Assembly: GCF_010093345.1 (NCBI RefSeq)
Contig: NZ_PDWT01000008.1
Span: 1-64,000 of the forward strand
DNA from: Pseudoxanthomonas yeongjuensis
Lineage (GTDB): Bacteria > Pseudomonadota > Gammaproteobacteria > Xanthomonadales > Xanthomonadaceae
Length of the DNA stretch: 64,000 nt
Direction of reading: 5' to 3'
The notes under the pieces are model-generated. The model saw only the letters and a program-made list of their open reading frames with translations. It was not told where the DNA came from and searched no databases. The position numbers and the translations under genes were made by a program. Positions 58,775 through 64,000 of this stretch are shown piece by piece (positions within the stretch are counted from its first letter, which is position 1; each line of letters begins with the position of its first letter).

Positions 58775-59234
58775 GGTGTCTGATCTCTAATGGATTTTTT
58801 GTTCTTCAGAGACGCGTAGCTACGCGGCTCCCCCGTTTGCGTATGCGTCTGCAGTGCGCTGCGCCCTGCGTGCCAAGCATCCCCTCCAGGACGCTTACGT
58901 GAAGCCCCGACATTTGATTGAGGCGAGACTAGGCGCTGGGAGACGGGAATAGAACCGCGCCGGACTATGTTCAGAGTCTAGTTTTTGTTGCTTACCAGTC
59001 CGCAACTCATGGCGCACCGCAACAAAGCCGTCTTTGCCCCCAAGGGAAATTCCGCGATGCGTAGAGCCGAGCTTGCTCGGCTGCCTTTGCGTGATGCGTA
59101 GAGCCGAGCTTGCTCGGCTGCCTTTCGCGCAAGATCAGGAGCAGCCGAGCAAGCTCGGCTCTACATCGGCTGCCTTTGCGCAAGATCAGGAAAAGCCTCG
59201 TTGGCTGCGGTGGGCCAAGGCCCACCCTACGCGT
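58775..59234. other. Intergenic region with receptor promoter zone and REP array
   Basis: These 460 bp contain an AT-rich segment at 58965-59005 (GTTCAGAGTCTAGTTTTTG) suitable for a promoter reading toward the receptor gene, though no hexamer pair is convincing. The REP array lies at 59060-59230. No gene is supported. Confidence 0.4.
59060..59230. repeat. Array of four GTAG-type REP elements
   Basis: Two direct copies (59060-59081 and 59098-59119, GTAGAGCCGAGCTTGCTCGG) are followed by an inverted copy (59143-59164) and a variant in the same inverted orientation (59210-59230, GTAGGGTGGGCCTTGGCCCA). Short spacers contain a repeated CTGCCTTTGCG and GCAAGATCAGGA. The array ends 5 bp before the 3' end of the LysR gene. 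Confidence 0.85.
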
Positions 59235-60116
59235 TTACGCGTTGATCACCTTCATCGCCGCGCGGCTTTCTTCCAGGAATACGGTGACCAGGCGGATACG
59301 GATCGTCGAACGCGACCAGACGATGCCGATCTGCCGCGGCACGCTCTCATGGGGAAGCGGGATCCTGACCAGCTTCAATCCTTCCGGCCACGGCTTGGCC
59401 CAGTCCGGCACCAGCGACACGCCCAGGCCGCGATCCACCATCACCGCGATCGCGTTGAGCGCATTCAACTCGAACCTCTCTTGCGGAGTAATACCCATGC
59501 GTTGCAGGTATTCCTCCGCCTGGCGACCGCCCCAGTGGTTGCGGTCGTAGCGGATCAGCGGCTGCGTGGCCAGCAGTTCGTGCGGATCGCGGCCGGCCAT
59601 GCTGGCCGGCGCCAGCACCACCAGCGGCTCCTCGCGCAGCAGTTGCCAGTTGCAGGTCTTGGGCAAGGTGTACGGCGCGTGCAGGACGATGGCCGCATCC
59701 AGCTCGCCGTTCTCCACCGTGCGATACAGGTCCGCCGAGTAGCCCGGCTTTATGAACACGTTGATCTCGGGGAATTTCTCCACCATCCGCGCCAGGATGT
59801 CGGGCAGCATGCCGGCCAGCGCGGTCGGACAGGCGCCCAGCCGCAACTCGCCGGAGACCGCGTTGTCGTTGGCCAGGCTGCGCAGGTCGGCGACGTCGCG
59901 CAGCAGGTCGCGGCTGCGCTGCAGGATGCGCGAGCCTTCCTCGGTGACGCTGACCGTGCGTCCCACGCGCGCGATCAGCGGCGCGCCGATTTCCCGTTCC
60001 AGGGTCCTGATCTGCTGCGCCACCGCCGCGGGAGTGATGTTTAGCAGGCGCGCCGCCGCCGCCATGGAGCCGCGATCGACGACTGCCACGAAGGTTTTCA
60101 GGAATTGGGTGTCCAC
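59235..60116 (-). CDS. LysR-family regulator
   Basis: This 293-residue regulator starts at GTG 60116. The helix-turn-helix covers residues about 1-62 (MDTQFLKTFVAVVDRGSMAA, ITPAAVAQQIRTLEREIGAP). The effector domain starts at about 88 (GELRLGACPTALAGMLPDIL). It is divergent from the PhyH-family dioxygenase gene at 60297 and probably controls it. An inverted repeat AAGCAT-N19-ATGCTT lies between them at 60200-60230. The inducer is not predictable. A GTAG REP ends five bases beyond the stop codon. Confidence 0.87.
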   Translation of the reverse strand: MDTQFLKTFVAVVDRGSMAAAARLLNITPAAVAQQIRTLEREIGAPLIARVGRTVSVTEEGSRILQRSRDLLRDVADLRSLANDNAVSGELRLGACPTALAGMLPDILARMVEKFPEINVFIKPGYSADLYRTVENGELDAAIVLHAPYTLPKTCNWQLLREEPLVVLAPASMAGRDPHELLATQPLIRYDRNHWGGRQAEEYLQRMGITPQERFELNALNAIAVMVDRGLGVSLVPDWAKPWPEGLKLVRIPLPHESVPRQIGIVWSRSTIRIRLVTVFLEESRAAMKVINA

Positions 60117-60199
60117 GTGATGTTTCTCGTTGGTATGCGGCGGGCTGCAGGAAGCGGCGAGCGGCGAAGAGCGCTCCGGTCGCTGGCGAACACCAGCTT

Positions 60200-60230
60200 A
60201 AGCATACTCAAAAGATAGCGCGCCATGCTT
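60200..60230. promoter_or_regulatory. Inverted repeat in the LysR/PhyH divergent gap
   Basis: AAGCAT (60200-60205) and ATGCTT (60225-60230) are perfect inverted 6-mers with 19 bp between, in the less GC-rich part of the gap. It could be a regulator site, but it does not fit the T-N11-A spacing of classical LysR boxes. Confidence 0.3.
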
Positions 60231-60296
60231 GTTGCGGCAGGGCGACGGGATGAAGATTCAGGCGAAACCTCCTCCGACTTGCATAGCGTGGACACC

Positions 60297-61091
60297 ATGC
60301 CCTATCCCGACGCGACTCCCGAACAGATCGGCTTTTTCCGCGAACACGGCTACCTGGTGGTCGGCGATACCATCCCGCAGGCGGACCTCGACCAGTTGGA
60401 AGGACATTGCAATACGCTCATCGACGAAAAGGAGCGGCTGGCCAACGACTGGGCCTGGGATGCGAAGGAAAGCCGGGACCAGCGCTCGTTCCGCATCGTC
60501 CAGTCCTCGCCTGCCCTGGTCTGGAAGGATATCGGCGAACAGGCTTATCGGCGCTGGCTGGTGTCGTTCGCCTCGCAGCTGATGGGGATGGAACTGGAAT
60601 TCTGGTACGACCAGTTCCTGGGCAAGCCGCCGGGCAAGAGCGTGCCGACCGAATGGCACCAGGACGAAGGTTACTGGGGCCGCAACCTGGCCGACCGCGG
60701 CATCACCGGCTGGATTCCGCTGCAGGACGTGGACCGCGTCAATGGGTGCATGCATTTCATCGATGGCGGCCATGTCCATGGCGTCCTGCCGCACCGCCTG
60801 GTCGAAGGCATGCAGAGCGACCTGCTGATCTGCGAAGTCGATGAAACGCGCACGGTCGCCTGCCCGATGCGGCGCGGCGACGTAGCCTTCCACCATTCGA
60901 AAACGCCGCACATGAGCACCGCCAACACCGGCACTGCCTGGCGCAAGGCGGTCACCAACCACCTGCAAGCGGTGGGTGCCGGCGGCGAAGGCGGTCATTA
61001 CCCGTGGCGGGTCAAGGTCAACCAGAAGACCGGCGCGCGCGTGATTCCCGAGAGCAGCCCGCTCAAGCAGGCTGACGAAGAGGCGGGTTGA
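60297..61091 (+). CDS. PhyH-family Fe(II)/2-oxoglutarate dioxygenase
   Basis: This 264-residue protein starts at ATG 60297, where the family N-terminus PEQIGFFREHGYLVVGD begins; the frame from 60225 adds an unrelated leader. The metal motif is H-x-D in EWHQDEGYWG, with the distal His in VAFHHSKTPHMS and a 2-oxoglutarate-binding Arg (WRKAVTN) after it. PhyH enzymes hydroxylate diverse small molecules. It is divergent from a LysR regulator and convergent with the symporter gene at 61114. The nearby symporter and CitE-like genes suggest a small catabolic set for a polar substrate. The substrate is unknown. Confidence 0.87.
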   Translation: MPYPDATPEQIGFFREHGYLVVGDTIPQADLDQLEGHCNTLIDEKERLANDWAWDAKESRDQRSFRIVQSSPALVWKDIGEQAYRRWLVSFASQLMGMELEFWYDQFLGKPPGKSVPTEWHQDEGYWGRNLADRGITGWIPLQDVDRVNGCMHFIDGGHVHGVLPHRLVEGMQSDLLICEVDETRTVACPMRRGDVAFHHSKTPHMSTANTGTAWRKAVTNHLQAVGAGGEGGHYPWRVKVNQKTGARVIPESSPLKQADEEAG

Positions 61092-61109
61092 CGAAGAGGT
61101 CGACCCGCC
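61082..61109. terminator. Possible bidirectional terminator between convergent genes
   Basis: GGCGGGT (61082-61088) and ACCCGCC (61103-61109) form a 7-bp GC-rich stem with a 14-nt loop that includes the PhyH stop codon. No U-tract follows on either side, so a Rho-independent role is uncertain. Confidence 0.35.
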
Positions 61110-61113
61110 GACC

Positions 61114-63570
61114 TCACTCCACTGCGGCAACCGGCTTGACGTAATTGCTGTCTGACTTGGCGTAGATGGTCAATCCATCCAGGTTGCGCGAGGGCGCGGG
61201 GAACAACAGGCTGGCCAGGTAGCCGATCACGATGCACAGCATGATCGAGATGGCCAGGTAGAAGTACGGATGCACCAGGTCCATCGACCACGCCACCAGG
61301 GTCAGCGCGATGCTCGAGGCCACGCCGATGGCCACGCCGGCGGAATTGGCCCGGCGGGTGAACATGCCCAGGGTGTAGGCGCCGGCGAAACCGCCGCCGA
61401 GCAGGCCGGCCAGCTCGATGGACACATCGAACAGCGAGTGGATGTCATAGCGCGACAGCAGCAGGGCCACGCCGATGCCCACCAGCCCGACCGCCACCGT
61501 CATCAGTTCGGCGAACAGCACGCTCTTCTTCGGCGTGGGGTTCTTCGCCAGCTTCTCGTAGAAATCCACCGAGGCCAGCGTCGCCACGCTGTTGATGATG
61601 CTGGACAGCGTGGACATGGCGGCGGCGAAGATGCCGGCGATGATCAGGCCGGTGACGCCCATCGGCAGCTCGGCGGCGATGAAAAGCGGGAAAGTCGCGT
61701 CGATCGGCAGCAGCGGGTTCATCCGCTCCGGATTGTCCTTGTAGTAGACGAACAGGGCCGTGCCGATGGTGTAGAACACGAAGCCGCCCGGGATCATGAT
61801 CGCGGCGAACGCCCAGATCGAGCGGCCCGCCTCGCGCGCCGACTTGGTCGAGAGCACGCGCTGCATCAGCACCTGGTCCTTGGGGAAGGTCAGCACCACG
61901 TCGAACAGCACCAGGAAGATGAAGCCCCAGACCGTGGCCTTGGTCAGGTCGAAGCTGAAGTCGAACAAGCGGGTCTTGTCTTCGGCCATGGCCGTGGCCA
62001 CGAACTCGGGCATGCCGCCATTGAGGTGGTAGATGATGAAGACGATGGCGAAAATCGCGCCGCCCATCATCACGAAGACCTGCACGAAATCGGTCCAGAT
62101 CACCGCCTTCATCCCGCCCAGCGCGGTATAGAGGATGGTGAAGCCGCCCATGATCCAGATGCTCCAGACCACGTCGATCCCGGTGATCGTGGCGATGGCC
62201 AGCGCCGGCAGGAACAGGATCACGCTCATGCGGCTGCCGATCTGCATGACGATGCACAGCGCGCTGGCCAGCATGCGGATCGCGGGATGGAAGCGCGTCT
62301 CCAGGTAGGAGAACACCGACATCAGGTCGAGGCGGCGCAGCAAGGGCACGATCCAGATCGCCACGAACACCAGTCCGGTCACCGCGACAAGATTGTTGGT
62401 CAGATACTGCCAGTTGGTCTCGAAGGCCTTGGCCGGGATGGCGATGAAACTGATCGAGCTGGTGTTGGTCGCGTACAGGCTCACGCCCGCGGCCCAGAAC
62501 GGGATGCTGCGTCCGCCGACGAAGAAATCCGCGGTCGATCCGCGCTTCTCGCGCAGATAGAAATACAGGCCGATCCCCACCATCGCGCCCAGGTAGATCG
62601 CCATCACCACCCAGTCCAGCCACTTCAGCAGCAGCTTGCTCGATTGGACCTGCAGCGAGGAGAAGGCGGTGCCGGTTCCGTCCGCGGAAGGGTTCGCCAA
62701 CAGCAGACCATTGTCCAATGCCGCCGATGCGGAAGCCGTGACCACGCCCGACGCGGGCAGGGTCGCCCACGATCCGGTGATCGTCTGGTAAGTCATCATC
62801 TTCGGTGCGGCATCGCTTCCGCCACGATTGCCGAGCAGATAGATCACATGCGCCTGGCCGATGGCGCGCGCCGATTCCGGCAGCACCCGACCCGGCACCT
62901 CGCCCTTGTCCTGCCAGCCCAGGTCGGGAGACCAGCGCAGGATGCGTTCCCCATCCGCTCCGGGCAGGGTGACGAACACGGCCGAGGTCTGCGCCGCCAG
63001 GGAGGTGGGCATGGCATCGCCCGGCCAACCGGCCGCTGCCTGCCACTGCGCGCCGGCAGCGGCGGGTGCGATCGAAAACAGGATCGCCTTGCCGCTCGCG
63101 TCGATGCCGGCCACGTACAGTCTGTCGGCGGTGGCTGCTGCACGCGCACCTTTCAACGGGCCTGGCAACGAGGGCAGTTTGCTGGTGGAAAGCCGATCGT
63201 TGCCGAGGACCAGCTGCTCCACCTGTTCCGTTGTCGTTCCACCTGCCGGGCCGAGCAACAGGAATGCGTGCTGTCCGTTGCCTATGGCGCCCTGCAAAGC
63301 GCTATTCGCGTCTGTTGGACGCCAATCGCTGCGCACCCAGGCTTTCCCGTCCGTGTCCAGCAACCATGCCTGGTCGGACGCGATCGCGACCGGACGACCC
63401 TGCACCGCCACCAGTCCGGACAGTGGCCCGGTGCCGGCAAGCGCGGGTAGCGAAGTCGTCTCCACCTTCGACAGGCTTTCGGCAAGCGCCGGCGCGGAGA
63501 GGCCAAAGAAAAGCAGCGCGAAGATCGGAACGAGGAAGGCGCGCATCATCGACAAGGGTCTGGTCCTCAT
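61114..63570 (-). CDS. Sodium:solute symporter (SSS) with N-terminal periplasmic propeller-like domain
   Basis: This 818-residue fusion starts at ATG 63570, overlapping the upstream stop (ATGA). A signal peptide (FLVPIFALLFFGLSAPALAE) is followed by about 290 residues of a kelch/beta-propeller-like soluble domain with repeated blades (RLYVAGIDASGKAILFSIAP, LRWSPDLGWQDKGEVPG, KMMTYQTITGSWATLPASG). From about residue 330 come roughly 14 membrane segments of the SSS (SLC5) family (ADFFVGGRSIPFWAAGVSLY, TNTSSISFIAIPAKAF, LYTALGGMKAVIWTDF). Such fusions are known in sugar or sialic-acid-type transporters, where the soluble part may bind or epimerise the ligand. It is coupled to a CitE-like lyase gene. 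The substrate is unknown. Confidence 0.88.
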   Translation of the reverse strand: MRTRPLSMMRAFLVPIFALLFFGLSAPALAESLSKVETTSLPALAGTGPLSGLVAVQGRPVAIASDQAWLLDTDGKAWVRSDWRPTDANSALQGAIGNGQHAFLLLGPAGGTTTEQVEQLVLGNDRLSTSKLPSLPGPLKGARAAATADRLYVAGIDASGKAILFSIAPAAAGAQWQAAAGWPGDAMPTSLAAQTSAVFVTLPGADGERILRWSPDLGWQDKGEVPGRVLPESARAIGQAHVIYLLGNRGGSDAAPKMMTYQTITGSWATLPASGVVTASASAALDNGLLLANPSADGTGTAFSSLQVQSSKLLLKWLDWVVMAIYLGAMVGIGLYFYLREKRGSTADFFVGGRSIPFWAAGVSLYATNTSSISFIAIPAKAFETNWQYLTNNLVAVTGLVFVAIWIVPLLRRLDLMSVFSYLETRFHPAIRMLASALCIVMQIGSRMSVILFLPALAIATITGIDVVWSIWIMGGFTILYTALGGMKAVIWTDFVQVFVMMGGAIFAIVFIIYHLNGGMPEFVATAMAEDKTRLFDFSFDLTKATVWGFIFLVLFDVVLTFPKDQVLMQRVLSTKSAREAGRSIWAFAAIMIPGGFVFYTIGTALFVYYKDNPERMNPLLPIDATFPLFIAAELPMGVTGLIIAGIFAAAMSTLSSIINSVATLASVDFYEKLAKNPTPKKSVLFAELMTVAVGLVGIGVALLLSRYDIHSLFDVSIELAGLLGGGFAGAYTLGMFTRRANSAGVAIGVASSIALTLVAWSMDLVHPYFYLAISIMLCIVIGYLASLLFPAPSRNLDGLTIYAKSDSNYVKPVAAVE

Positions 63571-64000
63571 TGCTTCGAACTGGCGCCGGGATCGAGGGAA
63601 GCCACGATCGCCTCGGCGCGTTTCAGGAACGGCAGGTCGACCATGCGGCCATCGACCACGAACGCGCCGCGGCCGCGTGCGCCGGCTTCGCGCGAAGCGG
63701 CGACGATGCGCCGCGCGGCGGCGACCTGCTCCGCGTCGGGTTGGAATACTTCGTTGGCCAGGGCGACCTGGCTGGGGTGTATGCAGCTCTTGCCGACATA
63801 GCCCAGGCGGCGCGCCACCCTGGCCTCGGCGCGAAAACCCTCGGCATCGTCCAGGTCCGCGAACGCCGCATCCCAGGCGAACACCCCGGCTTCGGCCGCG
63901 GCCATGCGCATGGCGTACAGCGTGGCGTGCAGGTTGGCGGGATCGTGGCGATCGATGCCGTGCGGCTCGAACAGATCGGCCAGGCCCAACTGCAACCCGG
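63567..64000 (-). CDS. HpcH/HpaI-CitE-type lyase, C-terminal part (start beyond window)
   Basis: The frame is open to the right edge, so only the last 144 or so residues are seen. The segment RRLGYVGKSCIHPSQVALAN and FQPDAEQVAAARRIVAA is diagnostic of the citrate-lyase-beta/malyl-CoA-lyase group within the HpcH/HpaI superfamily. The sequence AFADLDDAEGFRAEARVARR precedes it. The apparent TTG start at 63995 is not real, because the conserved domain begins well before it. These enzymes cleave or hydrolyse 3-hydroxyacyl-CoA-type compounds. The gene overlaps the symporter start by four bases, linking uptake and cleavage. Confidence 0.8.
   Translation of the reverse strand, partial: GLQLGLADLFEPHGIDRHDPANLHATLYAMRMAAAEAGVFAWDAAFADLDDAEGFRAEARVARRLGYVGKSCIHPSQVALANEVFQPDAEQVAAARRIVAASREAGARGRGAFVVDGRMVDLPFLKRAEAIVASLDPGASSKQ

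Overview
The window is high-GC DNA from what looks like a Xanthomonadaceae-type gammaproteobacterium (Lysobacter / Pseudoxanthomonas / Luteimonas / Stenotrophomonas neighbourhood). The support is GTAG-headed palindromic REP elements like those described in Stenotrophomonas and Xanthomonas, abundant TonB-dependent receptors, giant autotransporters, and 4-bp ATGA/GTGA gene overlaps. The genus cannot be fixed from the sequence alone. No tRNA, rRNA, CRISPR array, transposase or phage gene was seen.

1-19 kb, surface-protein region. A DUF11-repeat exported protein runs off the left edge on the minus strand. Next come an orphan OmpR-type response regulator and an unusual SDR protein. They are followed by three tandem minus-strand autotransporter paralogues (4790-18335). 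Two are full length (1956 and 1769 aa). The third, promoter-proximal one has lost its beta-barrel by an internal deletion and has a decayed signal peptide.

19-31.7 kb, the most interesting region. One long minus-strand catabolic unit contains a TonB-dependent receptor, three exported two-domain cupin proteins, a spinster-like MFS transporter, a GntR/UTRA repressor, a two-subunit aconitase-family hydratase, a dihydropyrimidinase-like amidohydrolase and an ICL/PEP-mutase-family lyase. A near-consensus sigma70 promoter upstream of the receptor gene is overlapped at its -10 by a palindrome matching the HutC-type operator consensus GTNTANAC. The gene order suggests uptake, periplasmic processing, inner-membrane import, ring opening, hydration or isomerisation, and C-C cleavage of an unknown branched dicarboxylate or cyclic imide/amide.

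32-37 kb. A glutarate (lysine end-pathway) module holds a class III CoA-transferase, glutaryl-CoA dehydrogenase and a divergent LysR regulator with a visible LysR box. A VOC-fold gene and a divergent SDR gene follow, then a GTAG-REP cluster, one copy of which supplies the stop codon of kdpE.

37-45 kb. A complete kdpFABCDE potassium-uptake operon, including the 30-residue KdpF. Beyond it lie a DUF1801 gene, a second class III CoA-transferase and a 207-bp MITE-like palindromic element.

47-59 kb. A translationally coupled glycan-utilisation-like operon: TonB receptor, EstB-type serine hydrolase, PfkB kinase, a barrel/FGE-like fusion, a ThuA/beta-propeller/cytochrome c lipoprotein and a GH127-family glycosidase. 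A REP array follows.

59-64 kb. A LysR gene diverges from a PhyH-type dioxygenase gene. Then come a propeller/SSS sodium symporter fusion and the 3' part of an HpcH/CitE-type lyase gene that runs off the right edge.

The long open frames antisense to the autotransporters, kdp and symporter genes are GC-driven shadows and are not annotated. All family assignments come from motif reading and memory, not from database searches.
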